Part shown: piece after piece, positions 16,565-25,635 of the stretch
Position numbering within the stretch: position 1 is the stretch's first letter
Layout: each line of letters opens with the position of its first letter
Source: Gemmatimonadota bacterium
GTDB lineage: Bacteria > Latescibacterota > UBA2968
Direction: 5' to 3'
DNA: 64,000 nt
Assembly (NCBI GenBank): GCA_009838845.1
Contig: VXRD01000049.1
Span: 1-64,000 of the forward strand
The notes under the pieces: model-generated
What the model saw: only the letters and a program-made list of their open reading frames with translations
What the model was told of the DNA's origin: nothing
The model's database searches: none
Position numbers and translations under genes: made by a program

Positions 16565-17902
16565 ATGTCTGCTCTTTCTCTTGACCAGCTCATTGCCGAC
16601 TATTGCGATCAAAACGCATACTCGCAACGCCTTTTTAAACGCGCACAAGAAGTTTTGCCCGGCGGCAATACGCGCACCGGTGTTTTTGTCAATCCCTTCC
16701 CGATTTACGCGGACCAGGGTGAGGGTGTTCATATAGATGATGTCGATGGCAACCGCCGTCTCGACTTCGTCAACAACGCCACCGCCCTCATCCTCGGTCA
16801 CGCCCATCCCGCTGTGAGCGATGCCCTGCGCGAACGCATCAATAGTGGCACGGCCTTTTTTGGCCCTACCCAACTCGAAATCGAATGGGCAGAACTCCTG
16901 CGCGAGCGCGTCCCTTCCCTCGAACATCTGCGCTTTTGCAGTTCGGGGACTGAGTCTGTAGGTAATGCCTTGCGCGTTGCCCGCGCTTTTACGGGGCGTC
17001 AAAAAATTGCCAAATTTGAAGGTGCGTATCACGGTATTGACGATCCGGCTCTCATAAGCTATGTGCCACCTGTTACTCCTGATCTCGGTCCCGAAGACGC
17101 GCCTCATTCGGTGCTTTCTTCTGCCGGCCTGGCACCAGCGACGGCTGAAAATGTCGTTGTTTTGCCCTTTAATAATGCGCGCGCTTGTGAACATCTCATT
17201 CGCCAGCACGCCGAAGAACTCGCATGCGTTATTATTGATCCGCTTTCTACGGCTGCGGGTATGGCTCTGCCGGATCTCGAGTTTCTCACGCTTTTGCGCG
17301 ATGTGACGCGGGAACTCAGTATTCTCCTTATTTTTGATGAAATTGTCAGTTTTCGAATGACGTCGGGTGGTACACAGGCGGCATACAATATTACGCCCGA
17401 TTTGACCTGTCTGGCGAAGGTTATTGCTGGCGGTACCCCGGCAGGTGCTTTTGGCGGTCGCAAAGATGTGATGGCTCTGTATGATCCCACTTCTGGTTCG
17501 CCTGCGATTCCTCAATCTGGTACGTACAATGGCAATCCGCTCGTGGCTATCGCTGGTCTTATGACTCTTAAAACCATGGACTCAGATGCATATCGCCATA
17601 TTGACTCGCTTACCGAATACATTGCCGCTGGTCTCAAAGATGCTTTCAAGAGTGCCAGTATCCCGGCGACTATTGTCACTGCTGGCTCGCTTTTTCGCAT
17701 CTACTTTCTCGACTATACACCTGCCAACTATCGCCAGGCCGCACAAGACAGTAGCGAAAAACACCGCTGGCTCTATTTCTATCTTTTGAACCACGGCATT
17801 GTCATCCGCCAGGGCGGCTGTGTTTCTCTTCCCATGACGAGCAAACACGCCGATGATTTGATCAACTGCGTGCGTGAGGGATTGCGCGTTTGGCCCTATT
17901 AA
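16565..17902 (+). CDS. class III aminotransferase, HemL (glutamate-1-semialdehyde aminomutase)-like
   Basis: 445 residues from the ATG at 16565; a GTG two codons earlier is possible, and the ribosome site is weak (AAAGAA). Blocks typical of the glutamate-1-semialdehyde aminomutase branch: RAQEVLPGGNTR near the N-terminus, FCSSGTESVGNALRVARAFTG binding the PLP phosphate, FEGAYHG, LIFDEIVSFR (Asp contacts the PLP nitrogen) and the Schiff-base Lys in TCLAKVIAGGTPAG. First gene of a tight run with spacings of 11, 1, 10 and 24 bases. The deacetylase and PhyH partners suggest a catabolic amino-sugar or amino-acid role rather than tetrapyrrole synthesis, although hemJ is in the same run. Confidence 0.85.
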   Translation: MSALSLDQLIADYCDQNAYSQRLFKRAQEVLPGGNTRTGVFVNPFPIYADQGEGVHIDDVDGNRRLDFVNNATALILGHAHPAVSDALRERINSGTAFFGPTQLEIEWAELLRERVPSLEHLRFCSSGTESVGNALRVARAFTGRQKIAKFEGAYHGIDDPALISYVPPVTPDLGPEDAPHSVLSSAGLAPATAENVVVLPFNNARACEHLIRQHAEELACVIIDPLSTAAGMALPDLEFLTLLRDVTRELSILLIFDEIVSFRMTSGGTQAAYNITPDLTCLAKVIAGGTPAGAFGGRKDVMALYDPTSGSPAIPQSGTYNGNPLVAIAGLMTLKTMDSDAYRHIDSLTEYIAAGLKDAFKSASIPATIVTAGSLFRIYFLDYTPANYRQAAQDSSEKHRWLYFYLLNHGIVIRQGGCVSLPMTSKHADDLINCVREGLRVWPY

Positions 17903-17913
17903 TCCGAAAATAA

Positions 17914-18636
17914 ATGTCTGTATCCATACCAGATGGCCTTGTTATCCTTACCTTTGATGACGGCGTCAAATCACAACATACTTTTGCCGCACCCATCTTG
18001 CGCGAATGCGGTTTCAACGCCACTTTCTATATCACCGAGGGCTTGAACTTTCTCACGGATAAAACGCGCTATCTCACCTGGGAAGAAGTGCGAGAATTAC
18101 ACGATCTGGGCTTTGAAATTGGGAATCACACGCGGCAACACAAAAGCGTTGCCAACCAATCACGGGAGGAACTTTTATCCGATATCCGCTACATCGATCG
18201 GCAATGCAACCACTACGGTATCCCGATTCCCACCACATTTTGTTATCCTGGCTACACCAATACCCCCGAAGCTGTTGAGCTGCTCAAAGAACGCGGTTTT
18301 ACTTATGCCCGACGTGGCACTGTACCCGAATATCCTTATGATAGGGAAGGTGGTCGCGGCCCGGCCTATAATCCCGAGCAACACGATCCGCTTCTCATTC
18401 CGACTACGGGCGCGTCGGGACCGCACTGGAACTTCGACGATTTCTTGTGGTCGCTTGATCAGGCTCAAAACGGTTGTGCCACGGTCCTCACCTTTCACGG
18501 GGTGCCCGATCTCGATCATCCATGGGTGCATACCGAACCCGCATTTTTTGAACGCTGTATGCAACATCTCACAGATAATGGACACCGAGTAATCGCCCTG
18601 CGCGATCTCACAAACTACATCGCTATGGAGTCCTGA
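17914..18636 (+). CDS. polysaccharide deacetylase (NodB domain)
   Basis: 240 residues. Carbohydrate esterase family 4 fold: motif 1 VILTFDDGVKS (first Asp catalytic base, second metal-binding), motif 2 GNHTRQHKS (the two metal His), motif 3 FCYPGYTN, and a late catalytic His region (TVLTFHGVPDL). No signal peptide, so it would act on a soluble intracellular substrate, perhaps an N-acetylated sugar or a cyclic amide. Its stop codon is followed almost at once by the PhyH start (TGATATG), implying coupled translation. Confidence 0.9.
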   Translation: MSVSIPDGLVILTFDDGVKSQHTFAAPILRECGFNATFYITEGLNFLTDKTRYLTWEEVRELHDLGFEIGNHTRQHKSVANQSREELLSDIRYIDRQCNHYGIPIPTTFCYPGYTNTPEAVELLKERGFTYARRGTVPEYPYDREGGRGPAYNPEQHDPLLIPTTGASGPHWNFDDFLWSLDQAQNGCATVLTFHGVPDLDHPWVHTEPAFFERCMQHLTDNGHRVIALRDLTNYIAMES

Positions 18637-18637
18637 T

Positions 18638-19438
18638 ATGGTCGATCCTCTTCCCCTTATTGCCTACGACACGCTTGCAGAGCAAACTGAAGCTCTGTAC
18701 CGCGATGGCTATGCGTATCTACCAGGTGTATTGACGTCCGATCAAGTGACAAAACTCCGCGATCACATGGACACGCTCACACCGATCTCGGAAAGTTTTG
18801 ACAAAAACGGGCGCCCTGAAGATGTCGGTTTTATCAATAAACACATCAACAATGCGTTTAACCGGCACGCTCATTTTTTACAATTTCTCGACCGTCCCGG
18901 TGTGATTGAGCTCGCTGAAGCTATACACGGCGATGATTGCCACTGCATTGGTATGACCGCATGGATGACGGGTCCCGGTCGTCCCGATCAGAATCTCCAT
19001 ACTGACTGGCTTCCCCTGAGTCTGCCTGCAGATATACTTGAGGATTCTCGGGTGCGTATCCCCATTTTTATTACTACGGCGCATTTCTATCTCGACGATA
19101 TTACCGAAGCCCTTGGTCCCACTAATTTTATCCCTGGTAGCCACCTTTCGGGCAGAAGCCCCAATGGTGATACAGTCTGGAAAGGACAGACTGAAAAATC
19201 CATTATGTGCAATGCCGGTGATGTGGTCATTTTTCGCAGTGAGGTCTGGCATCGCGGTACGGCCAATACCAGTGATAAAACGCGTTTTTTGCTTCAAGTC
19301 CACTATGCGAAACGCATGATTACGCAAAAATATCCGCCCTATCTCAACCGTTTTCAGTTTGATCTCGAAATTCTCGAGCAGGCGACGCCGCGCCAGCGCC
19401 GCCTGATGGGCGATCACAAAAGCAGCAATTACGATTGA
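18638..19438 (+). CDS. phytanoyl-CoA dioxygenase (PhyH) family protein
   Basis: 266 residues. Unlike the duplicated proteins at 6-10 kb, this one shows a complete Fe(II) triad: HTD in QNLHTDWLPL and the distal His in EVWHRGTANTS, followed by the 2-oxoglutarate-binding Arg in DKTRFLLQVHY. The GPTNFIPGSH block is also intact. Expected to hydroxylate a small molecule using oxygen and 2-oxoglutarate in the cytoplasm. It is translationally linked to the deacetylase gene (GGAG overlaps that gene's end), so both probably work on the same compound. Confidence 0.9.
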   Translation: MVDPLPLIAYDTLAEQTEALYRDGYAYLPGVLTSDQVTKLRDHMDTLTPISESFDKNGRPEDVGFINKHINNAFNRHAHFLQFLDRPGVIELAEAIHGDDCHCIGMTAWMTGPGRPDQNLHTDWLPLSLPADILEDSRVRIPIFITTAHFYLDDITEALGPTNFIPGSHLSGRSPNGDTVWKGQTEKSIMCNAGDVVIFRSEVWHRGTANTSDKTRFLLQVHYAKRMITQKYPPYLNRFQFDLEILEQATPRQRRLMGDHKSSNYD

Positions 19439-19448
19439 GGAGGGTACT

Positions 19449-19883
19449 GTGACTTTCTTGATAGGATATTATTTGTGGCTAAAAGTTGTACATCTCATCG
19501 CTATCATCGGCTGGATGGTCGGTATTTTGTATTTGCCGCGGCTATTTGCCTATCACGCCGATGCCTCTGCTGATACGGATGAGACATTTCAACAGATGGA
19601 ATACAATCTTATGCGGCTTCTGCTTATGCCTTGTATGATTGTCGTTTTTATTACGGGCATTCTTTTGATTTTTGCAACGGAGAGCCTGGCGAGCGGGTGG
19701 CTTCATACCAAAATTCTACTCGTGCTCATGCTCGCCGGTTTGCACGGCATGATGTCGCGCCAGCGCAAGAATTTTCAACGCGGCGAAAATACCAGAAGCG
19801 CGGCTTATTTTCGCACTTTTAGCCACGTTACAACGCTTATTGTAGTCCTCGTTGTCGCGCTGGCTGTTCTAAAACCTTTTTAG
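19449..19883 (+). CDS. hemJ: HemJ-type protoporphyrinogen IX oxidase (UPF0093 membrane protein)
   Basis: 144 residues with a GTG start at 19449, six bases after GGAGG. About four membrane helices. Family blocks: LKVVHLIAIIGWMVGILYLP with the conserved His, LFAYHADA, and GWLHTKILLVLMLAGLHG with the conserved Lys and His. HemJ oxidises protoporphyrinogen IX to protoporphyrin IX in heme synthesis in many bacteria that lack HemG and HemY. It closes the operon with the aminotransferase, deacetylase and PhyH genes. Confidence 0.88.
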   Translation: MTFLIGYYLWLKVVHLIAIIGWMVGILYLPRLFAYHADASADTDETFQQMEYNLMRLLLMPCMIVVFITGILLIFATESLASGWLHTKILLVLMLAGLHGMMSRQRKNFQRGENTRSAAYFRTFSHVTTLIVVLVVALAVLKPF

Positions 19884-19907
19884 TTTCCTTTTAAGTGGGA
19901 GTGAAGC

Positions 19908-20657
19908 ATGGCAAACGACGAATTTATGATTCCGCGACGATTGATCAATTCGGACCGGGAAGAAACACCGAGGTCCTTGCTGGACCTGATTGAACAAGGG
20001 CCATTCGATTTGGATACGGCGGCGTGGTGGATGTCGCATGTGACGAATGGGGCATCGTGGATCGTGGGGTCGGGACCGGGCGGAATCGGGAAATCGACGA
20101 CGATGCGTTCCTTTCTGAGCGTTGTACCCGGGGACCGGGCATTTGCGATTGCGATGCCGGGGGAGATCCCGCCGCTCGCAGATCAGAAACGCTGCACGAT
20201 TGCGCTCGAATTAAGCGATCATCGGCCGCCCGGCTACCTTTGGAACCAGGACTTGCGTGACTTCTTCGACCTATCAAAGGCGGGACATCAGCTTGTGGGG
20301 AACGTTCATGCGGATACTCTGGAAGAGACGCGTGAACAGATCGTCGGGGCGTGTAGCGTTCCCGAAGAACAGTTCCATCACATCAATATCATTGCATTCG
20401 TCTGGCTGGAAGGTTATGAACGCGGAAACAGCAGGCGGATCAGGGATCAGACGTCGCGGCGGTTTCTCACAAGTGTACATTACACCGATGGTTCAGGCGC
20501 TCACGAGCAAGTCTATTCGGAAGGATCGGGACTCTCGCCCAACGCGCCGAGGGATGTGGAACACGAAGCAAAGTGCCGCACTTTTTTGGAGGAGGCACTG
20601 GGAGAAGCGTCGCGGGATATAGATGAACTGAGGGAGCGATATCTGGCCTGGTATTAG
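19908..20657 (+). CDS. P-loop ATPase resembling secretion/pilus ATPases
   Basis: 249 residues; GGGAG 7 bases upstream of the start. Walker A GSGPGGIGKSTTMRS at about residue 55. Further on, GHQLVGNVHADTLEETREQ resembles the His box (G-H-x-H-A-D) of GspE/VirB11-type hexameric ATPases, but the usual N-terminal domain and an obvious acidic Walker B are not evident. No membrane segment. It lies 24 bases after hemJ and 77 bases before the helicase-nuclease gene. It could belong to either unit; an association with the helicase is an inference from position and similar base composition. I do not recognise a named family. Confidence 0.6.
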   Translation: MANDEFMIPRRLINSDREETPRSLLDLIEQGPFDLDTAAWWMSHVTNGASWIVGSGPGGIGKSTTMRSFLSVVPGDRAFAIAMPGEIPPLADQKRCTIALELSDHRPPGYLWNQDLRDFFDLSKAGHQLVGNVHADTLEETREQIVGACSVPEEQFHHINIIAFVWLEGYERGNSRRIRDQTSRRFLTSVHYTDGSGAHEQVYSEGSGLSPNAPRDVEHEAKCRTFLEEALGEASRDIDELRERYLAWY

Positions 20658-20734
20658 AAACAGGTGGCTACACGCCAAAATTTTACGTCAGCAATCTTGC
20701 AAATAAGAAACGCAACGCCATCTGAGGACTGTTG

Positions 20735-23700
20735 ATGGAACTCCCCAACGATCTACGCTTCATCTCGTTAAAGTACGCCGGACTATGCCGAGCGTGCGCG
20801 ATAAGCCTCAAAGTCGGTGAGCGAGCACACTGGTCACCATCGTCGAAAGAGGTCTGGTGTATTGACTGCGCGAGTGAGGAATCCTCGGCCCAAGTCGCAT
20901 CAGATAGTGTAGTGGGTAGTTCTTGGAGCGCGATAAAGAACGCAAGTCCCAACAGCGCGAGCGCGTTAAATCTGGCTGCCAACAGATCGCATACTCCGTG
21001 GCAAAAACTGTGCGCATATGCACAACGGTGTATCGAAGCGGAAGCTGCGAAATCACTGGTCCCGTACGTCGAAGAGAACTCTTTGTGGTTCTTACATTCA
21101 GGACAAGAGAAACTGGTAGTTGGACAGGACGACTCGACACCGGCGTCTGGAAAACTCGCCAATCGTCTGTCTCGCACGCGATCACAAGACGGGCGGTCAA
21201 TCATATATGGCTGGCCAACGGTCGTCGTGATTGATCGTGACCATAAGCCTAAGGTCGCTCCTCTTTTTGTCGTCCATATCGAACCGGAACGAAGTCGCAA
21301 TGACAAGTGGGAACTTCATGCCACAGGGGAGCCGGAGTTCAACTTAGCCATCACGGCAAGCGGTATCTTCGACCCTTCAATCATCGAAGACGTCAGCGAC
21401 CTGTTAAGTGACAACTTGCCATTCGGAGATGCCGATGCTTTTGCCGCCCTCGCCGGACGAGTGGCTGGCCTGCTTGGACTCAAGATCCTATCGCGACTCA
21501 ATCCGAGAATGCTCGAAGCGCACGTAAGTCGCAACCAAGGTGTCTACAACGCCGGGGTCACAGTCATGGCCGAGGCGTCTGGATACACCGTCGCTCTTCG
21601 TGAGGAATTGCGACAACTACAGACCCGAAAAGACTGGGTGACTACTGCTGCGGCCTTTCTTCTCCCCAATAGTTTCGTGCAGAAGGAATACAAGCGCGTC
21701 CCGTCCGAGCCTCTTGCGGCACCGCTTGTATGCAACCAATCACAGGAGGAGACACTTGAGTGTCTCCGCAGAGAACCTCTGACGATTGTGACCGGTCCAC
21801 CTGGGACAGGAAAAACGCAACTCGTAGTGAATGCGGTTACAAACGCGTGGCTGGACGGCGACAAAGTCCTGGTGACCTCGACCAACAATGCTGCGGTTGA
21901 TGTGGCCGTTGACCGTGCAGAGGAAGACGTTTGTAATGGCTTGTTGGTCCGCACCGGCAATCGCGATGTGCGCGAGCAGGTTCCGGATCGCATCATTGTA
22001 GCGTCATATCAGGCGGAAACTCACGGCGGCAACCAGGCGGCAGCGCGTGCTCAGTTGAAGCGGATCGCCACTGAGCGCACCCGGTTAATGAAGAAACTAA
22101 CACGGCTGGAAGAACTGGACGAGGAACTGTTGCGGGTTGTCGAGGAGCAGGAGGAACTCAGGCCAGCTTTGAAAGAGACGGCACTAACCCTATGGCCTAC
22201 TGCCAGTCTTCCCGAACTGCCCATCAGTTCCCACGAAATAGAGATACGATCCAGACGATTGTTGCGGACGTGGTTTTTCCGTCGCTTCCGCGCACGACGC
22301 CTACGCAGGCGACTCGACTGTCTCGAAACCGCTCCATTAGAGCAACTGGCTAACTGGGCTCGAATGGATCAGCGTATGGCAAAGCTGACCTCCCAATTGG
22401 AAATTGGGCGATCAGAACGGCAACAACTGAAGGCCGCTGTGGGGGATCCGGCGACCCGTGTGCGAGAAGCGGACGAGAAATGGGCAGAAGCCAGCCTCTG
22501 CGCGATCCGTGCAGATACCGCGACGCGAATCTGCTCTGGTGCTGATCGCCTGGCAGCTTTCGGCACAATCTCTGCCAACATAGACCATTTCAAACGGGCC
22601 ATTGGCAATTCGTTTCACTACTTACGAGGCTGGGCATGCACAGCACTGTCAGCGCAACATAACTTCCCTTTGGAATCAGGACTATTTGACCTTGTGATCG
22701 TTGATGAGGCCAGCCAGTGCAGCCTGGCGGCGGTGCTGCCTTTGGCTTATCGCGCCAAACGTCTGGCAGTGGTGGGAGATCCATACCAACTGAATCCGAT
22801 CATTTCCCTCAGCGATGGGCTTTTACAAGAAATCGCCACACAAACGGGATTCAATAACGACGATCTGCGCAAGCGCGGCATTCATCACAAGGACGGCTCG
22901 GCCTATTCCGCGTTCGAGTTTGCAGCAAGACCCCAAATACCAGTTCTTCTCAATGAGCACTACCGCTGCCACCCACACATCGCTCGTTGGTTCAACAAAA
23001 CGTTCTACAGGGGTGAACTCACCATACTGACGGACATCTCCGATACGGCTCAGCGTGACCGTGCCATCTCGTGGTGCGATGTCGAGGGTACTGTAGAACG
23101 GCCCGCTTCTGGAAGTTGGCTAAACCGATCCGAGGCGGAACAAACGGTAAAACAAATTCAGGGCGTAATCGAGTCTGGTTACAAGACCGTTGGCGTGGTA
23201 ACTCCATTCGCCGCGCAGGCGCAACTCATCGATTGGCTCGCAAAAAGACAATTCGGCCAGGATTTTCTGTCCGACATCGGTTTTGTGAGCGGAACCGCAC
23301 ATCGCTTACAAGGAGATGAGCGTGAGGCAATCGTTCTTTCTTCCGTGCTTTCTCCCGGTATGTCCAAGAGCGGCATCCGTTGGGTAGAAAAAGAGAGAAA
23401 CCTCCTGAACGTGGCTGTGAGCCGTGCTCGTCGAGCGCTGATCGTTCTTGGACACCCGCTCATAGGAGATTTGGGTAGTCCAACTCTGGCCTCTCTGCGT
23501 GTCTATCTATGTGATGAGATTGCCCAGAATGAAGGTGTTGCTCAACCCTCAGCCGATTTTCGCACGGACAGCAGATCTGAACAACTCCTGCTTGACGCCA
23601 TGCAGATCCGGGATCTCTCGCCCTATGCTAAGCTCCAAGTGGAGGGGTATGAATTGGACTTTGCACTACTGGAACAGGGAATCAAGCTAAACATCGAGGT

Positions 23701-23899
23701 TGACGGCGATCAGCATCTCGACGCGAGAGGCCGACAACGGCGCCAGGACATTGCCCGGGATCGCGTTCTATTTAACCTCGGTTGGACAGTTTTGCGGGTA
23801 GCGACGTGGCGATGCCACGAAGAAATTGACTCAGTGATTGAAGAAATCAGGAAAACGCGGGACCGATTGCTTGTCGAAGCCTCTCGCCAGACGTTTTAA
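20735..23899 (+). CDS. SF1 (Upf1/DNA2-like) helicase with zinc-ribbon N-terminus and C-terminal DUF559-type nuclease
   Basis: 1054 residues from the ATG at 20735 (GAGGA 8 bases upstream; a TTG lies one codon before). Two CxxC pairs at about residues 19-50 (CRAC, CIDC) suggest a zinc ribbon. Helicase motifs: I TGPPGTGKTQL (about 355), Ia VTSTNNAAVDVAV, II VIVDEASQCSL (about 655), III VVGDPYQLNPI, V SGTAHRLQGDEREAIVLSS, VI NVAVSRARRALIVLGHP. A helical, coiled-coil-rich insertion lies between I and II (about 440-600). From about 945 to the end an endonuclease fold of the Vsr/DUF559 type: IEVDGDQHLDARG with Asp and His, then DRVLFNLGWTVLRV. Such helicase-nuclease fusions often act against foreign DNA. 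Cytoplasmic. Confidence 0.88.
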   Translation: MELPNDLRFISLKYAGLCRACAISLKVGERAHWSPSSKEVWCIDCASEESSAQVASDSVVGSSWSAIKNASPNSASALNLAANRSHTPWQKLCAYAQRCIEAEAAKSLVPYVEENSLWFLHSGQEKLVVGQDDSTPASGKLANRLSRTRSQDGRSIIYGWPTVVVIDRDHKPKVAPLFVVHIEPERSRNDKWELHATGEPEFNLAITASGIFDPSIIEDVSDLLSDNLPFGDADAFAALAGRVAGLLGLKILSRLNPRMLEAHVSRNQGVYNAGVTVMAEASGYTVALREELRQLQTRKDWVTTAAAFLLPNSFVQKEYKRVPSEPLAAPLVCNQSQEETLECLRREPLTIVTGPPGTGKTQLVVNAVTNAWLDGDKVLVTSTNNAAVDVAVDRAEEDVCNGLLVRTGNRDVREQVPDRIIVASYQAETHGGNQAAARAQLKRIATERTRLMKKLTRLEELDEELLRVVEEQEELRPALKETALTLWPTASLPELPISSHEIEIRSRRLLRTWFFRRFRARRLRRRLDCLETAPLEQLANWARMDQRMAKLTSQLEIGRSERQQLKAAVGDPATRVREADEKWAEASLCAIRADTATRICSGADRLAAFGTISANIDHFKRAIGNSFHYLRGWACTALSAQHNFPLESGLFDLVIVDEASQCSLAAVLPLAYRAKRLAVVGDPYQLNPIISLSDGLLQEIATQTGFNNDDLRKRGIHHKDGSAYSAFEFAARPQIPVLLNEHYRCHPHIARWFNKTFYRGELTILTDISDTAQRDRAISWCDVEGTVERPASGSWLNRSEAEQTVKQIQGVIESGYKTVGVVTPFAAQAQLIDWLAKRQFGQDFLSDIGFVSGTAHRLQGDEREAIVLSSVLSPGMSKSGIRWVEKERNLLNVAVSRARRALIVLGHPLIGDLGSPTLASLRVYLCDEIAQNEGVAQPSADFRTDSRSEQLLLDAMQIRDLSPYAKLQVEGYELDFALLEQGIKLNIEVDGDQHLDARGRQRRQDIARDRVLFNLGWTVLRVATWRCHEEIDSVIEEIRKTRDRLLVEASRQTF

Positions 23900-23979
23900 C
23901 GTGACGAGGGATGCCGTGTCGTCTGCGTAAGAAACGACAGAAGGTGGAGACCGCCATGGCGTCACCAGCCTTTTTTCGG

Positions 23980-25110
23980 TCATGCCTGGATCTGATCCAG
24001 CCAGCCTTCCAGGGTGTAGCTCGGGTCGCCGATCTCCTCTGGACGGAGGCATGCCAGGTCGGTGCGGTGTATGGGCCGGATGCCGAGGTCGGGAAGGGTG
24101 GCACCGCGCTGGTGGAGGTCGGTGCCGTAGAGTTTTTCCAGGACGATGCCGTTGGCGTCGCACCAATCGCCCGAGTTGAGGGTGGGCAGGTTCTCTTTGG
24201 GGTCGAAACCGGGGGCGCCGAGGTGGCGGTGGATCCATTTTAGGGCGACGGTGTAGCCGAAGTAGGGTCGATGCCCTCCCGCTGGTTCGAACCAGCAAGC
24301 GATGTGGCCGTCCGGGAAATTTGGAGCCGCGCAGGCCACGGCGTTCCGGGTACCTTCCCACGCGGCACTGTCTCCTTCTGTGTCGATGATGACATCGGCG
24401 TCGCCGTTGAGAATGAGGACGGCGCAGTGGGGCGCAGCCAGGGAGAGGAACTCCGGCCAGGTACAGAGGGTGCGCAGGCGCTGATTTGGGACGCGGGTGC
24501 AGAACTTGCCGGTGACCGTCATGGTGTCGCACAGCGCCCAACCGGAGACCAGGGCCAGCTTGAGGCGGGTGTCGAGGGCCAGCATCCAGGAGGCCTTGGC
24601 GCCGCCGAGGGAGTTTCCCGCCACACCGACGCGCTCCCGGTCAATGTCGCTCCGGGTGAAGAGAAAATCGATGCCCCGCATCGTGTCGAAGACGAGCTTG
24701 CCCATGATGAGCCGGCCAGCATCATCGGCGCAGGTGTGGACTTCTTCAGGATCGTGTGCCCGGGTACCCAGGTCGCCGCAGATGTGCCGCTCTTCTTCTC
24801 CGACCGGGTCCAGAACCAGGCAGGCCAGCCCGAGTTTGGCGTAGAGTTGGGGGATGTAGGTGTACTGCCACTGGCTTTTGCTGCCGCCGTGGCCGCAGGT
24901 GATTACGATGGACGGCATGGGTGCGGTGGGGTGTGCGGGTCGATAGAGCACGGAGGGGACGCGGGAACCGGGTTCGCTCGTCCAGATCCATTTTTCGACG
25001 ACGATTCCATCCCATTCGATCTGTCCGCGGGACTCCGGAGCCAGGTCGCAGCGGACCGTGGGAATGCCCAGAAGGTCGTGCAGAGCGCGGCGCAGGGATT
25101 CGGTTTGCAT
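23980..25110 (-). CDS. alpha/beta hydrolase (acetyl-xylan-esterase-like)
   Basis: 376 residues from the ATG at 25110; a longer frame from 25251 runs into tmRNA and is rejected. No clear ribosome site. Nucleophile Ser in VAGNSLGGAKAS, acid region LNGDADVIIDTEGD and His in PAGGHRPYFG. The oxyanion loop is VITCGHGGSKSQ. The layout, with a long insertion DPVGEEERHICGDLGTRAHDPEE between the oxyanion loop and nucleophile, is that of the 'acetyl xylan esterase / alpha-beta hydrolase' proteins common beside sulfatases. The gene is clearly GC-richer than its surroundings (many codons ending in C or G), which suggests transfer. It has no same-strand partner nearby. Confidence 0.82.
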   Translation of the reverse strand: MQTESLRRALHDLLGIPTVRCDLAPESRGQIEWDGIVVEKWIWTSEPGSRVPSVLYRPAHPTAPMPSIVITCGHGGSKSQWQYTYIPQLYAKLGLACLVLDPVGEEERHICGDLGTRAHDPEEVHTCADDAGRLIMGKLVFDTMRGIDFLFTRSDIDRERVGVAGNSLGGAKASWMLALDTRLKLALVSGWALCDTMTVTGKFCTRVPNQRLRTLCTWPEFLSLAAPHCAVLILNGDADVIIDTEGDSAAWEGTRNAVACAAPNFPDGHIACWFEPAGGHRPYFGYTVALKWIHRHLGAPGFDPKENLPTLNSGDWCDANGIVLEKLYGTDLHQRGATLPDLGIRPIHRTDLACLRPEEIGDPSYTLEGWLDQIQA

Positions 25111-25197
25111 GGGAATGTTCTTTGGAAGGGCAGCGGGATGGTAGCGTGCCGTGAGACGATGAAGGGCCGGCCTGTAGGTCGGCTCGCCACGAAAGAA

Positions 25198-25582
25198 TGG
25201 TGGAGGCGGCGGGAATCGAACCCGCGTCCGAAAGCAGTTTGATAACGGCATCTACGTGTGTAGTCTATTCACTTAGGATCTCGCACCTCGCGCCCCAACA
25301 GACAGGGTCGCTGAGATGCCAGCTCGATGGTTGGGGCTGTGGCCCACTCTCATCCGGAGGCCCTCGAGCGGAAACCCCCGCACCAGCCTGCTCTCGTCGG
25401 CGCTCTGCCCAGACCACGCAGGCAAGGTCTGAGAGAACGGACTGCGTAACGGTTAGTTAGGCAGCCATTGCGTACGTGTTATCGTCCGCAGTTGCGTTTT
25501 TTCCCAATTGTTTTACGAGGTGATTGGGTACCTCGACACGCAGCTATTATCTCTCCACCCCCGTCGAAGCCGTGTCGCCCCC
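25198..25582 (-). ncRNA. ssrA: transfer-messenger RNA (tmRNA)
   Basis: 385 bases including an encoded CCA. The 5' end GGGGGCG (25582 downward) pairs perfectly, with one G-U, to CGCCUCC before ACCA at 25198. The 5' end continues GACACGGCTTCGACGG, the standard tmRNA start, and the T arm reads GGACGCGGGTTCGATTCCCG. The tag frame after AAAAAAC gives A-T-A-D-D-N-T-Y-A-M-A-A and two stop codons (TAA, near 25455), a typical degradation tag but ending AMAA rather than ALAA. Rescues stalled ribosomes with SmpB; smpB is not in the window. Confidence 0.97.
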
Positions 25583-25594
25583 AGCACACGAAAA

Positions 25595-25623
25595 AATATA
25601 TCTAAGTTAATCCTTCCAGTCAA
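25595..25623 (-). promoter_or_regulatory. sigma-70-type promoter of tmRNA
   Basis: TTGACT (25623-25618) and TATATT (25600-25595) separated by exactly 17 bases. The -10 ends 12 bases before the mature tmRNA 5' end, leaving a short leader for RNase P. Confidence 0.85.
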
Positions 25624-25635
25624 GCGGTCCCCAGC

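Noticed and set aside
16475-17515. 346-codon minus frame opposite the HemL-like aminotransferase
   Set aside because: Shadow frame; the plus-strand gene has full PLP motifs.
24271-25242. 323-codon plus-strand frame opposite the GC-rich esterase
   Set aside because: Long antisense frames are expected in GC-rich genes; it also runs into tmRNA and has no motif or ribosome site.
25197-25460. 87-codon plus-strand frame overlapping tmRNA
   Set aside because: The region is fully explained by tmRNA secondary structure and tag frame on the minus strand.
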